The translations under genes were made by a program, and so were the position numbers. The notes beneath the pieces were generated by a model. That model was not told where the DNA came from. It was given only the letters and a program-made list of their open reading frames with translations, and made no database searches. From positions 205,352 through 269,351 of the forward strand of contig NZ_OUNG01000005.1 of assembly GCF_900343155.1 (NCBI RefSeq): a stretch of DNA of 64,000 nt, written 5' to 3'. Below are positions 8,672 through 18,042 of this stretch, piece by piece. Each line of letters starts with the position of its first letter. Positions within the stretch are counted from its first letter, which is position 1. Source of the stretch: Lactimicrobium massiliense. Its GTDB lineage: Bacteria; Bacillota_I; Bacilli_A; Erysipelotrichales; Erysipelotrichaceae.

Positions 8672-9637
8672 TTAGCCTCCGATTTCGCCTTTAATTCTAG
8701 CATCGTAAACGGTTCCGTCAACCATTTGACGGCGATCTTTTCCCTCAAGCGCTTTCACAGAACACATTGCCTGAATGCGCTCAATAATGCGGTTTGCCTT
8801 CATCGCTTCTTCCTTCCCGCGGCTGGAAATTGCAAAGTGTGCACGCAGAGAAGCAATGTCTTCATTGGAGGTAAACCAGGTCGGTAAATGCGCTTCATAT
8901 CTGGCATTGAGAACCGGCAGTAAGATCTGGTCCCGGTTCCATTGGGTCACTGCTTCGGCGCCGATATCATCAATGACCAGAAACGGCACAAACTTGAGAC
9001 GTTCCAGCTCAATCCGGTACTCTCCTGAGTCAATGCCGGTGACCATTCTCTGCACGCAGTCCGGCCAGTACACAAAGGCACATTTCTGCTTTCTTCGGGC
9101 CACATCATTGCAGGCTGCTGCCGCAAGATAGGTCTTGCCGGTTCCCATATGTCCATACAGATACACGCCTGTCTGACCGCGGAACGCTTCCATGCATGCG
9201 GCCAGCACACTGACATAGGCGCCATCCTCACCGTCTGCCGCAATCGAAGCAAAGCCAACAGTGCGCAGCTGCTTTGGCATATCATTGATCAGAAAGTACT
9301 GCAGATGTTCTTCCTGTTTAAGCTTTTCCTTCATAAACCGGCATGGGGATACCACCTTCTGCAGGATGCCATCGTACATCAGATCATCATAGTACCCTGT
9401 TTTCTTCTGCCTGCAGTGATCGAGTCCCTTGCAGTTATGGCATGCGGCAATGCCCTGACACCAGTCATGAATCCGCCATGGATACTGCTGGATGAGACTG
9501 GCCGGCACACCTTTGTGCTGGATCAGATATGCCACATCCGGATCTTTTTGCAGCTGTGCGCAAAGCTCTCTGGTCTTTTCTTTCTGCGCATCACTCAGTG
9601 ATATATCAAAATTCATTTTCTGGAATCCATCACGCAT
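8672..9637 (-). CDS. dnaI: Primosomal protein DnaI (helicase loader)
   Basis: AAA+ helicase loader of the Bacillus-type primosome. It has 321 aa. The N-terminal part has the Cys cluster of this family (CHNCKGLDHC, about 85-95) that binds zinc and contacts the helicase. The C-terminal ATPase has Walker A GHMGTGKT and Walker B FLVIDDIGAE. The frame's first ATG (9637) overlaps the end of dnaB by eight bases; an internal ATG at 9616 (MNFDIS) is an alternative start. It sits directly after dnaB, as in Bacillus. Confidence 0.92.
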   Translation of the reverse strand: MRDGFQKMNFDISLSDAQKEKTRELCAQLQKDPDVAYLIQHKGVPASLIQQYPWRIHDWCQGIAACHNCKGLDHCRQKKTGYYDDLMYDGILQKVVSPCRFMKEKLKQEEHLQYFLINDMPKQLRTVGFASIAADGEDGAYVSVLAACMEAFRGQTGVYLYGHMGTGKTYLAAAACNDVARRKQKCAFVYWPDCVQRMVTGIDSGEYRIELERLKFVPFLVIDDIGAEAVTQWNRDQILLPVLNARYEAHLPTWFTSNEDIASLRAHFAISSRGKEEAMKANRIIERIQAMCSVKALEGKDRRQMVDGTVYDARIKGEIGG

Positions 9638-10814
9638 CGTGTTTCTTCATCTCCTGCTGCATTGCTTTGACTTTCTGTACGAGCTGCTCGCTGGCCGGCT
9701 TGCTTTCCGGCAGCGGTTTATTCATGTATGCCGGCAGTTCCACCTTCTGATAGCTGCGGCTGCTGTGCAGATTCTTCTTCGCTTCCAGAAGTGCCTGTTC
9801 CTTCGTTTCAATGCCATCACGTGCCCACTGCGCAGCAACAGAGCTGACAAAGCGGGCAGACAGCCGGTTGTCCGAGATCTTGAGGACATAGGCAATCAGG
9901 ACATTGATCACCTCATTGGAAAAGTGCATCTGGGTAGAAAGATTCTCCAGAATCTTCTTCTCTGCAAGCGGTACTTCACGGCCATTCATCAGCGACTGCA
10001 GGAACGATACCGGCGGCAGGCTGTAAGGGTCGTGTGTATTCTTTGTCTGCACCTTTTCCTTTTCGCACATCAGTTTCAGCTTATCTGCATTGAAAAAGGC
10101 TGGATCTGGAACGGTACAATTGGCGATCAGCTGCCGCATGCGGTCTGCGGAAATGCCATAGACAGTGCCGAGTCTGCCGATCAGTGCCATATTTTCCTGG
10201 GTGCGCAGCACGATTGGAAAAACAGCGGCACTGGTTGTGGCAAGGAAACGCTCATAATCAAAATCGATCGTTTCATTGCCCGAAGAAAACTGATAGCGCG
10301 GCCGCACCGTTGTCCAGGCGGATTCCGGCATTGTTCTTTCCACTGGTGTTGTCCGGATCTGTCTGGTGACATCCTTGTATCCCTGCAGAGAGAGACCGAC
10401 ATTGCCAAGACGGGCAACAATCTCATCCGTATCTTTGGCACCGACTTCATTGCGGAACCGGGAAAGATAGATCTGATTGGAAAGAAAATCCATAGTAGGA
10501 AGCGGTGTATTGAGATGATAAATCCAGGCATCATGGCCGCTGCCCTGGCGCATATAGGCGCGCAGCAGATTGTATTCTTCTAACCGCAGTCTTGCCCGTT
10601 CCAGTGTATCCAGGGAGATATTGTTCATGATCCGGCACAGGTGCTTATGCGTAGCCTGGGCACGCTGGTGTCTTGCCTCGGCATGCAGGGTCAGATACAG
10701 CAGCAGGCCGTCTCCGCCGATCAGCGGCTGATACAGATTGGCAAGCGAAACAATACTGTCTTCGGAAATGCTGTTGACGCATTCCACCCGGAACGTATCT
10801 TCATTTCTAAGCAT
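9630..10814 (-). CDS. dnaB: Replication initiation and membrane attachment protein DnaB (Bacillus type)
   Basis: Primosome co-loader related to DnaD; this is not the helicase that E. coli calls DnaB. It has 394 aa. The N-terminal winged-helix-like part begins with SEDSIVSLANLYQPLIGGDGLLLYLTL, typical of DnaB/DnaD N domains. The middle carries the second domain with LSTQMHFSNEVINVLIAYVLK and SARFVSSVAAQWARDGIET, which match the DnaD/DnaB C-terminal domain. It overlaps coaE and dnaI, so coaE-dnaB-dnaI are probably co-translated. Confidence 0.9.
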   Translation of the reverse strand: MLRNEDTFRVECVNSISEDSIVSLANLYQPLIGGDGLLLYLTLHAEARHQRAQATHKHLCRIMNNISLDTLERARLRLEEYNLLRAYMRQGSGHDAWIYHLNTPLPTMDFLSNQIYLSRFRNEVGAKDTDEIVARLGNVGLSLQGYKDVTRQIRTTPVERTMPESAWTTVRPRYQFSSGNETIDFDYERFLATTSAAVFPIVLRTQENMALIGRLGTVYGISADRMRQLIANCTVPDPAFFNADKLKLMCEKEKVQTKNTHDPYSLPPVSFLQSLMNGREVPLAEKKILENLSTQMHFSNEVINVLIAYVLKISDNRLSARFVSSVAAQWARDGIETKEQALLEAKKNLHSSRSYQKVELPAYMNKPLPESKPASEQLVQKVKAMQQEMKKHDA

Positions 10815-11403
10815 GATGTCTCTCCTTTGCGCGCAGCTGCTTCATCAGATTGTTTACTGCATGGTTCAGATCATCTGTCGTACCGTTGTTTTCAATGACA
10901 ATATCTGCCTTCTGCTTCTGAATCTGTGGATCGATCTGGCTTGCATAGCGGGCCAGCGCCTCTTCTTTGGAATAGCCGCGGTCATGCATCATCCGCATGA
11001 TGGCTGTATCTTTGTCACAGGTGATCAGGACGATGCAGTCAAAATGATCTTCAATACCTGCCTCAAACAGAAGCGGGACTTCAGCAAACAGAAGCCTGCC
11101 GTTCTGGCTGGAAAAGAAATGCTCCATGCCGGCAATGACATAGGGATGGACGATGGCATTGAGCCGTTTTCGTTTTGTTTCATCATGAAAGACAGCAGCA
11201 GCAAGCTTCTTGTGGTCAATGTCGCCATTGGGCATGCATACATCACCAAATTCACTGGCAATCACTTTTGCACATGGGTGGCTGCCATACAGGCAGATGG
11301 CAGCATACTGATCCGCGTTGAATACGGGCATGCCGCGCTGGCGCAGCATCTTGCTGAAAGTTGTCTTGCCTGAAGCAATGGTTCCGGTAATCCCGATTCT
11401 CAT
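10807..11403 (-). CDS. coaE: Dephospho-CoA kinase
   Basis: Last step of coenzyme A synthesis: ATP-dependent phosphorylation of the 3'-hydroxyl of dephospho-CoA. It has 198 aa. The P-loop GTIASGKTTFSKML lies at the N terminus, FNADQ is the CoA-binding region, and ARYASQID is the C-terminal adenine/lid helix common to CoaE. It lies between mutM and dnaB in the usual Bacillota order. Confidence 0.94.
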   Translation of the reverse strand: MRIGITGTIASGKTTFSKMLRQRGMPVFNADQYAAICLYGSHPCAKVIASEFGDVCMPNGDIDHKKLAAAVFHDETKRKRLNAIVHPYVIAGMEHFFSSQNGRLLFAEVPLLFEAGIEDHFDCIVLITCDKDTAIMRMMHDRGYSKEEALARYASQIDPQIQKQKADIVIENNGTTDDLNHAVNNLMKQLRAKERHHA

Positions 11404-11423
11404 GTGTCGTCCTCCTGTTCTTT

Positions 11424-12230
11424 TTATTTCTGGCAGTGCGGGCAGTAGTAGCTGCTGCGGCCGCCGATATATTTGACTTTGATTGGTCCGTGGCAGCGCG
11501 GACAGATCTTCTGCATATGCACCGTGCAGTCTGTCTGGAAACGGCCGGTCACGCCAAGGGAAGAAGTATAACTGCGGATCGTGGTGCCTCCTGCCGCAAT
11601 GGCTGCCTTCATGATCCGTCTGGTGTTATCAACGATGTTCTGGTCGTCTTTTCTGGTAATGCGGCTGCAGCTTCTGCCTGGACGCAGATGACATGCAGCA
11701 AGGATTTCATCCGCATAAATATTGCCAATGCCGGCCACAAAACTCTGGTCAAGCAATAATGACTTCAATGGTTCCTTTCTGCCTTTGCGGTACTGATGTA
11801 CATAATCCGCATTGAACGATGGATCAAATGGTTCCGGGCCAAGGCCATGGAAGGATGAAAAGTCATAGTCCAGCGGCAGGATACACATGCGGCCGAATTT
11901 GCGGGTGTCGTGATAGCGCAGTGATCTGCCGCTGGCCATCTGAAAGATGACATGCATGTGCCGGTTGACAGGATCTGATGGTGACATGAGATAGAACTTG
12001 CCTTCCATGCGCAGATGGACAACAAGAGTCACATGGTCCATGCGGAAGATCAGATACTTGCCGCGCCGCTGAAAGATGCGGAAATGTTCATGCCGCAAAG
12101 CATTGGCAAATGATCCTGGATCACCATCGACCGTCTTTGCATAGCGCACCTGTACATCCAGAATCTCATCATCTTTGATCTGATGTTCCAGTGTGCGCAC
12201 AACCGTTTCAACTTCTGGCAGTTCCGGCAT
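11424..12230 (-). CDS. mutM: Formamidopyrimidine-DNA glycosylase (Fpg)
   Basis: Bifunctional glycosylase/AP lyase that removes 8-oxoguanine and ring-opened purines. It has 268 aa. The mature start PELPEVETVVRTLE supplies the catalytic Pro and Glu; the conserved Lys lies in LRMEGKFYL. The H2TH region contains QSFVAGIGNIYADEIL, and the C-terminal zinc finger has four Cys (CPRCHGPIKV ... YYCPHCQK). It overlaps polA by one base and is translated after it. Confidence 0.96.
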   Translation of the reverse strand: MPELPEVETVVRTLEHQIKDDEILDVQVRYAKTVDGDPGSFANALRHEHFRIFQRRGKYLIFRMDHVTLVVHLRMEGKFYLMSPSDPVNRHMHVIFQMASGRSLRYHDTRKFGRMCILPLDYDFSSFHGLGPEPFDPSFNADYVHQYRKGRKEPLKSLLLDQSFVAGIGNIYADEILAACHLRPGRSCSRITRKDDQNIVDNTRRIMKAAIAAGGTTIRSYTSSLGVTGRFQTDCTVHMQKICPRCHGPIKVKYIGGRSSYYCPHCQK

Positions 12231-14827
12231 TATTTAGCCTCATACCAGTCTTTGCCAACGGCACATTCTGCTGTCAGCGGCACTTTCAGGCTCATGGCAT
12301 TGACCATGCCGTCGTTGATCAGTGCCTTCATCATGTCAATTTCATCCTGAGGCACTTCAAAGATCAGTTCATCATGCACCTGCAGAATCATGCGGGATTT
12401 TACCTTCTTCTCTTTCATTGCCTTGTCAATGCGGATCATGGCCAGCTTGATCAGATCCGCCGCACTGCCCTGAATCGGTGCATTCATTGCTGCCCGCTTG
12501 CCAAATTCCCGGATCATCCGGTTCTTGTCATGAATCTCCGGAATCTCTCTTCTTCTGCCAAGCAGTGTTGTCACATAGCCGTTTTTCTCACAGTCTTTGA
12601 CAACCTGATCCATATAGGTACGGATGCGGGGATACTTCCTGTAGTATGTTTCAATGAAATCACGTGCCTGGGCCACACTGGTGCCAAGCTGCTCACTCAG
12701 ACCAAAGTCAGAAATACCGTAGACAATGCCGAAATTCACCGTCTTTGCCTGGCGGCGCATCTGCGGCGTCACTTCTTCCTTGGAAACGCCAAACACATCC
12801 ATGGCCGTCTTGGTATGAATATCAATGCCGTCACGAAAAGCCTGAATCATGCTTGTCTCATCGGCCATATGAGCCAGCATCCGCAGCTCAATCTGGTGAT
12901 AGTCGCACGAGATCAATACACAGCCTGGGTCGGCCGGGAATGCCTTGCGCACCTCTTTGCCCTGTTCATCGCGCACAGATATGTTCTGCAGGTTAGGCTC
13001 GGATGAGGACAGACGGCCAGTGGTTGTAGCTGCCTGGTTGTAAATCGTATGGATGCGTCCATCTTTGCAGATGTACTTCTTAAGGCCTTCCGCATACGTG
13101 CTTAAGATTTTGGCAAGTTTGCGGTAGGCAAGAATATCGTCAATGATCGGATCGGCACCGCGCAGCTTCTCCAGCCGGTCAGCCGATGTGGAACGTTTCG
13201 TTCCGCCATACAGTCCCAGATCATCATACAGCACCGATGCCAGCTGTTTGGGAGAGTTGATATTGAACTGTTTATTGGCACGGGTATAGATTCTCTTCTG
13301 CAGTTCATCAATCTGGGCCTGCGTCTTGTCAGAAATGGCATCCAGCACCTTTTCATCGCAGCGAATGCCATCACGTTCCATTTCACACAGAATTTCTGTC
13401 AGAGGCATTTCCACATCACGGTAGAGATGCGTCATGTTGCAGGAAGTGATGACAGGTTCTGCCTGTTCCACAATTTTGAGGATATTGGCAGCATTCTCCC
13501 CGGCAAAGCGGGCTTCTTTCTCTTCATCCACAGAAACAGGCCTGCCTGGTTTGCCAAAGACATCTTCATAGCTGTCCGTGGTATGCAGATCATACTTCTC
13601 TGTAATCTTCTCATTGCTTGTCAGTGTGGAATCCGCCAGAGAGGCTATGATCATGGCATCATCCCTGAAATGAATCTCGATATGGATATTGTGCATGACA
13701 TGCATGAGACGCTTGACATCATAGCCAGCCGCTTCATATGCCGCCAGATGCTTCAGCAGCTGTGCATCATGAGGAAGATCCTTTGCATTGATATAATACA
13801 GGCCTGCCTGGCTGGCAATGCCAAGTCCATAGAGGGATGCCCCCATGAACTGCTGATGGTCATCACAGCCAAATACCGCATAGCGGCCTGTATATACGTT
13901 TTCCGGGATCACAGATACACGCTGTACCTGAATCGTTTCTTCTGCTTTTTGTTCCTGATTACCAAGCAGTCTGCTTTGATAGCGGGATGCCAGCATCTTC
14001 ATGCCAAGTGTTTCAAGGAAATGGACAAGGGATGCATAGTCCGGCATAAAGGTACAGTCTTCCAGCTTGATATCCAGATCGACATCGCGGCGGATGGTTG
14101 CCAGCTTTTTGGACAGTGCGGCAAGTTCATGGTTTGCCTGGATCTTTTTGCCAAGGGCGCCTTTGATCTCCTGATCATGGGCAAGCACATTTTCCAGTGT
14201 GTCATACTGGTTCAGCAGCTTGACGGCAGTCTTTTCACCAACACCGGGAATACCCGGGATGTTGTCACTGTGATCACCCATCAGTCCCTTGAGATCAATA
14301 ATCTGCAATGGCCGGATGCCAAGTTCAGTCTGCATGGATTCCGGCGTCATGATATCCATATCTGTCATGCCCTTTTTCATCAGCAGCACCGACGTTGTAT
14401 CATCGACAAGCTGCAGCAGATCGTGGTCACTTGTGAAGATAATGGTCTGACAGTCAGGATATTTCTTTGACATGGTGCCAATCAGATCATCGGCTTCTAT
14501 ATCAGGCATCTCCACCCATTTTATGTGGGCTGCGTCCAGAAAGTCACGGACCATCTGAAACTGTGGAACAAGATCATCCGGTGCCGGCTTGCGTCCTCCC
14601 TTGTAATCGGCATACAGATCATGCCGGAACGTATGCTTGCCGGCATCAAAAGCAACCAGAACGGCATCTGGCTTCTGCTCATCCAGAGCTTTCTGCAGCA
14701 TCTGGCAGAAACCAAACACAGCATTGGTCGGCACGCCCTGTGCCGTCGTCATTTTCTTGCCATAGGCAGTGGCGTAGTAAGCCCGAAACAGCATGGAATT
14801 GCCATCCACCAGCATTAACTTTTTCAT
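12230..14827 (-). CDS. polA: DNA polymerase I
   Basis: Repair and Okazaki-fragment polymerase with a 5' nuclease. It has 865 aa. The N-terminal flap nuclease starts LMLVDGNSMLFRAYYAT and has IEADDLIGTM and the H3TH segment (GVGEKTAVKLL). The middle region does not show the DxE/exonuclease motifs clearly, so proofreading is probably lost, as in Bacillus. The polymerase domain has SCDYHQIELRMLAHMADE (motif A), RRQAKTVNFGIVYG (motif B) and LQVHDELIFE (motif C). The ATG at 14827 has GAAGAGG upstream; the frame stays open to 14932 but without a site. Confidence 0.97.
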   Translation of the reverse strand: MKKLMLVDGNSMLFRAYYATAYGKKMTTAQGVPTNAVFGFCQMLQKALDEQKPDAVLVAFDAGKHTFRHDLYADYKGGRKPAPDDLVPQFQMVRDFLDAAHIKWVEMPDIEADDLIGTMSKKYPDCQTIIFTSDHDLLQLVDDTTSVLLMKKGMTDMDIMTPESMQTELGIRPLQIIDLKGLMGDHSDNIPGIPGVGEKTAVKLLNQYDTLENVLAHDQEIKGALGKKIQANHELAALSKKLATIRRDVDLDIKLEDCTFMPDYASLVHFLETLGMKMLASRYQSRLLGNQEQKAEETIQVQRVSVIPENVYTGRYAVFGCDDHQQFMGASLYGLGIASQAGLYYINAKDLPHDAQLLKHLAAYEAAGYDVKRLMHVMHNIHIEIHFRDDAMIIASLADSTLTSNEKITEKYDLHTTDSYEDVFGKPGRPVSVDEEKEARFAGENAANILKIVEQAEPVITSCNMTHLYRDVEMPLTEILCEMERDGIRCDEKVLDAISDKTQAQIDELQKRIYTRANKQFNINSPKQLASVLYDDLGLYGGTKRSTSADRLEKLRGADPIIDDILAYRKLAKILSTYAEGLKKYICKDGRIHTIYNQAATTTGRLSSSEPNLQNISVRDEQGKEVRKAFPADPGCVLISCDYHQIELRMLAHMADETSMIQAFRDGIDIHTKTAMDVFGVSKEEVTPQMRRQAKTVNFGIVYGISDFGLSEQLGTSVAQARDFIETYYRKYPRIRTYMDQVVKDCEKNGYVTTLLGRRREIPEIHDKNRMIREFGKRAAMNAPIQGSAADLIKLAMIRIDKAMKEKKVKSRMILQVHDELIFEVPQDEIDMMKALINDGMVNAMSLKVPLTAECAVGKDWYEAK

Positions 14828-14849
14828 CTTTTCGCTACCTCTTCTACTT

Positions 14850-15917
14850 TCATCCTGCCTGATCTTTCTGTTCCACGATGCTCTGCAGCACAGCCAGGTT
14901 CTCGTACATGATGGAAAGGTAGTCCTTGCCATCTTCTTCCTGCTGTGGCGTCAGGCTGCTCAGATTGGAAAGATCAATGCGGGTCAGTCCGCAGTCATTC
15001 ATAACTCTGTTAAACAGACCCTTCATATCATCCGGCATACTGTCTTCATAAACAATATACTGTACACCATCCGTCTTAATGCGTTGTTCCATCACAGCCA
15101 GCTCCTCTTCATCCGGCAGTACACCATAGCGGCTTAACACAAGCGGGTATACCTGAAAGCCATATGTTTTCTGCCAGTTGCCAAAGCTTGGCGTCACTGT
15201 CACAAACCGCAGCGTGATGGACTGGTCCGCCGCCTGGGTGGCCAGAGCCTGATACTGTGCATCCAGATCAACCAGATCTGCTTCCAGCTTTTTGAAGTTT
15301 GTTTCGTACAGGTCTGTATTCTCCGGATAGGTCTTCTCCAGCCAGCTCAGGATATCTTTTGCCATCGAGAGCATCAGTACCGGATCATTCCACAAAGAAA
15401 CATCTTTTTCATACATATCTGTCTGATCAAACAAAGCAGAATCATACCAGGCAGATTCCTGATAATCTGAGGCACTGCTGCTGTCATCAGGCGTATAGCG
15501 CGCAAAGTCATAAACCGCATTGTGGGCAGACAGATCCAGCACCAGCGTACCGCTGGACGCGATCTCATTCTGGTACACGGAAAGATATGGCTCCAGGTCG
15601 CCAATATGCATAAAGACAGCACTCTTGGCAAGGATATCCTGATAATTGCTCTGGATCTGTGCTCTCTGGGCAGTCTGCCCATCCTGCAGGGATACAGTGG
15701 TAACGGTATTCTGGGCAAGTGCGCTCACAAGCCAGCCAATGGGGTAAATACTGTAGGCAATCTGGGTGCGCACAGAAACACAGCCTGGCAGACAGCCAAG
15801 CAGGCAGACACAAAGCACGCAGGCAAGCAGAATCCGGGTGCAGTGCCCCAGACCATGTTTTCTGCTGCGGGATATCTGCTGTATTCTGTTTTTCCTGCCG
15901 GCCTTGTTTCTGATCAA
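14850..15917 (-). CDS. ZnuA/TroA-like lipoprotein, orphan, metal ligands apparently lost
   Basis: 355 aa with a TTG start (15917) behind AGGAAGG. A basic 25-residue N region leads into a hydrophobic stretch and lipobox candidates ending at Cys42 or Cys46. The body follows the cluster-9 metal-binding-protein layout (IYPIGWLVSALAQNTV ... GDLEPYLSVY ... LWNDPVLMLSMAKDIL ... YGFQVYPL). Where this family normally has metal-binding His (the segment before the Glu-Pro motif, D-P-H-x-W, and T-S-H-x-A) I read Gln, Ser/Leu and Pro. No permease or ATPase is adjacent. It is likely a surface lipoprotein with a changed role. The alignment was by eye. Confidence 0.65.
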   Translation of the reverse strand: MIRNKAGRKNRIQQISRSRKHGLGHCTRILLACVLCVCLLGCLPGCVSVRTQIAYSIYPIGWLVSALAQNTVTTVSLQDGQTAQRAQIQSNYQDILAKSAVFMHIGDLEPYLSVYQNEIASSGTLVLDLSAHNAVYDFARYTPDDSSSASDYQESAWYDSALFDQTDMYEKDVSLWNDPVLMLSMAKDILSWLEKTYPENTDLYETNFKKLEADLVDLDAQYQALATQAADQSITLRFVTVTPSFGNWQKTYGFQVYPLVLSRYGVLPDEEELAVMEQRIKTDGVQYIVYEDSMPDDMKGLFNRVMNDCGLTRIDLSNLSSLTPQQEEDGKDYLSIMYENLAVLQSIVEQKDQAG

Positions 15918-15949
15918 TGTGCACCTTCCTCTGTCATATCATTTTACCA

Positions 15950-16654
15950 TCAGGCACAAGTCTCATCCATGGCATCTTTCAGCAGACCTTCTGCCGCAAA
16001 GGAATAATACCCGTTTGCGGTCACAATGATGTGATCAATGACCGCAACTCCCATCATTCTGCCGGTTTCACACATCAGTTTGGTCAATGACAGGTCTGCG
16101 CCGCTTGGAACAAGTGAGCCGCTGGGATGGTTATGCACCATCATGAAGGCAGAACTATTGGCCAACAGTGCTTCCTTGAAAACTTCCCGGGGATACACGC
16201 GGGCATCATTCAGTGAGCCGGTGAACAAGACACGGTAACTGATCAGGTGCAGACCGGCGTCCAGGTACACAACCAGAAAGTTTTCCTGCATGGATGAGCC
16301 GATTTCTTTCTGCAGCCAGTGAAACAGCCGTTCCGGTGTATCCAGGATGCTGCCCTGCGAAACACGCTCCAAAGCGACTCTTCGTGACAGTTCCATGGCT
16401 GCCACGATTTCCAGCGCCTTGACTTTGCCAATGCCTGAGATTCTGGTCAGCTCAGGTACGCTCATTGCAGAAACACCGGCAACGCTGCCTGCTTTCTTTA
16501 AAAGATCACCAGCCGTGTCGACAGCACTTCTGCCTTTGGTGCCGGTACGAATTAAGATGGCCAGCAGCTCAGGTGTGCTTAAAGCACGCATGCCAAACTG
16601 CAGGCCTTTCTCCCGCGGTTTCTCAGCCGCAGGAAGATCTTTGATCATTGCCAT
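15950..16654 (-). CDS. radC: RadC-family JAB/MPN-domain protein
   Basis: 234 aa. A helix-hairpin-helix-like N-terminal half (LTRISGIGKVKALEIVAAMELSRR) is followed by the JAB domain, with the zinc motif in VHNHPSGSLVPSGADLSLT (H-x-H and Asp). GGTGGAGG precedes ATG 16654; the longer frame to 16744 is unsupported. The biochemical role of chromosomal RadC is not settled: the old DNA-repair name came from a misassigned mutation. It stands alone between a Nudix gene and the lipoprotein. Confidence 0.92.
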   Translation of the reverse strand: MAMIKDLPAAEKPREKGLQFGMRALSTPELLAILIRTGTKGRSAVDTAGDLLKKAGSVAGVSAMSVPELTRISGIGKVKALEIVAAMELSRRVALERVSQGSILDTPERLFHWLQKEIGSSMQENFLVVYLDAGLHLISYRVLFTGSLNDARVYPREVFKEALLANSSAFMMVHNHPSGSLVPSGADLSLTKLMCETGRMMGVAVIDHIIVTANGYYSFAAEGLLKDAMDETCA

Positions 16655-16744
16655 AACGATACCTCCACCTGTATATAGGCATCCAATATGGCAGATTCCC
16701 TGAAAAATATGATGAAATTGGTATCTGCACAAAGCAGTACACAT

Positions 16745-17176
16745 TCATTTGTCTTTACTTACTGTCATTTCCCTGCGCAGATAATGATCCACAATATATT
16801 GATCCGCAGGCAGCCAGGCAACACTGTCCAGCTCGCCTGGGGACAGCCATCGTGCTGCTTCATGTTCCAGCAGTTCAAGAGATCCATGCTGTACACTGAC
16901 AGAAAACACCTGCATGGAAAGATGAAACTGTGGATAATCATATTCCACACTGCCGATAAAATTTCCAACGATAATGTCAGTATTCAGTTCTTCCTTGATT
17001 TCCCGCACAAGTGCCTGTCGGGCACTCTCCCCTGCTTCAATCTTTCCGCCAGGAAACTCCCAGCCGTCTTTGAATTCCCCATAGCCGCGCTGCGTTGCAA
17101 AGATCTTGTCATCTTTGCAAATCACGGCAGCCGCCACATGGATCTGCTTCAATTCTTTTTTCATAACTACAATCAT
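16745..17176 (-). CDS. Nudix hydrolase, MutT-like (8-oxo-dGTP type)
   Basis: About 143 aa. The full Nudix box is visible (GGKIEAGESARQALVREIKEELN: Gly-x5-Glu-x7-Arg-Glu-x2-Glu-Glu). The sequence CKDDKIFATQRGYGEFKDGWEFPGGK is typical of MutT/(deoxy)CTP pyrophosphohydrolases that clean the nucleotide pool. Two starts are possible, 17176 (MIVVMKK) or 17164 (MKK); AAAGGA is close to the first. The frame runs on to 17326 without a site. The exact substrate is not readable. Confidence 0.87.
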   Translation of the reverse strand: MIVVMKKELKQIHVAAAVICKDDKIFATQRGYGEFKDGWEFPGGKIEAGESARQALVREIKEELNTDIIVGNFIGSVEYDYPQFHLSMQVFSVSVQHGSLELLEHEAARWLSPGELDSVAWLPADQYIVDHYLRREMTVSKDK

Positions 17177-17191
17177 ACGTCCTTTCTGCCG

Positions 17192-17222
17192 AAAAAAAAG
17201 AGATGCACTTCCTGTGCATCTC
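17192..17222 (-). terminator. Terminator of the PTS IIC-IID operon
   Basis: On the minus strand a nine-base stem GAGATGCAC / GTGCATCTC with a short loop is followed by eight T. It begins within the IID stop codon. Confidence 0.9.
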
Positions 17223-18042
17223 AAAGCATGCCAATGACAAATCCTACTGCGATCAGAAGGATGGCACATTTCCACATGGACCAGTTTTTCCTGGTTAGCA
17301 GCCAGTATGTCACCAGAGCTGCACACAGACCAATCAGGCCTGGTACTACCTGGCTGGCAAGAACCAACGGCTGCAGGAATGCATTGGAAGCACGCATACC
17401 ATGTACACCAACCTGGCCGGTGAGCAATGAGCCAAAGCCAATGATGGCACCTGTCATAAACAGACCGGAGATGCGGGCTGCCTTACTCCATGAATCCTTT
17501 TTAGCAATCAGTTTCTCTGCGGATGCAGTGCCGCCTTTGTAGCCGACGTTGATCAATACAAAGCGCAGAATCACATGCAGGAGGAAGGAAACAGCTGCCA
17601 CAATTACAACACCCCAGGCATTGCCGCTGCTGACCATACTGTAAACAGCACCAAGCATAATGGGCAGCCAGAGTCCATAGACAAGAGCACGCTCCAGTCC
17701 GCTTGCGGCAAGTGCCAGCGTCGTGCGCAAAGAGCGGATCACAGATGGATCTGCCTTCTGTGCTTCCAGTGAGAGAACCACGCCCATCACATAAGACGAA
17801 AAGAGATAGGATGGATCATTGAATTCCAGATTGTGGCCAAGCGATATGGCAAGATCCTGCGGATTGGAATGAGTCTTTTTCAGGCCTGGTTCCATTGCCC
17901 ATGTCCAGCCTGTGGAAGCAGCCGTTTCTGCATTTTCACCGGCGTGGGTAAAGAATGAACGGAACGCAATTTTCCGCAGTGTTTTCTTATCCAGCGGAAA
18001 TGCTTCCTTTGTATCCGTATACGGCGTTGTTCCTACCACCAT
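17221..18042 (-). CDS. PTS system mannose/fructose/sorbose-family IID component
   Basis: 273 aa. One of the two membrane subunits that carry sugar across the membrane in the mannose-class phosphotransferase system. The N terminus fits IID proteins (RKIAFRSFFTHAGENAETAASTGWTWAMEPGLKK), as do the conserved FNDPSYLFSSYVMGVVLSLEAQ segment and the C-terminal hydrophobic helices. It overlaps IIC by ten bases. The IIA and IIB subunits are not in this operon, so they must be encoded elsewhere. The divergent nagA gene suggests an amino sugar (GlcNAc or GalNAc) as substrate; that is inference. Confidence 0.93.
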   Translation of the reverse strand: MVVGTTPYTDTKEAFPLDKKTLRKIAFRSFFTHAGENAETAASTGWTWAMEPGLKKTHSNPQDLAISLGHNLEFNDPSYLFSSYVMGVVLSLEAQKADPSVIRSLRTTLALAASGLERALVYGLWLPIMLGAVYSMVSSGNAWGVVIVAAVSFLLHVILRFVLINVGYKGGTASAEKLIAKKDSWSKAARISGLFMTGAIIGFGSLLTGQVGVHGMRASNAFLQPLVLASQVVPGLIGLCAALVTYWLLTRKNWSMWKCAILLIAVGFVIGML

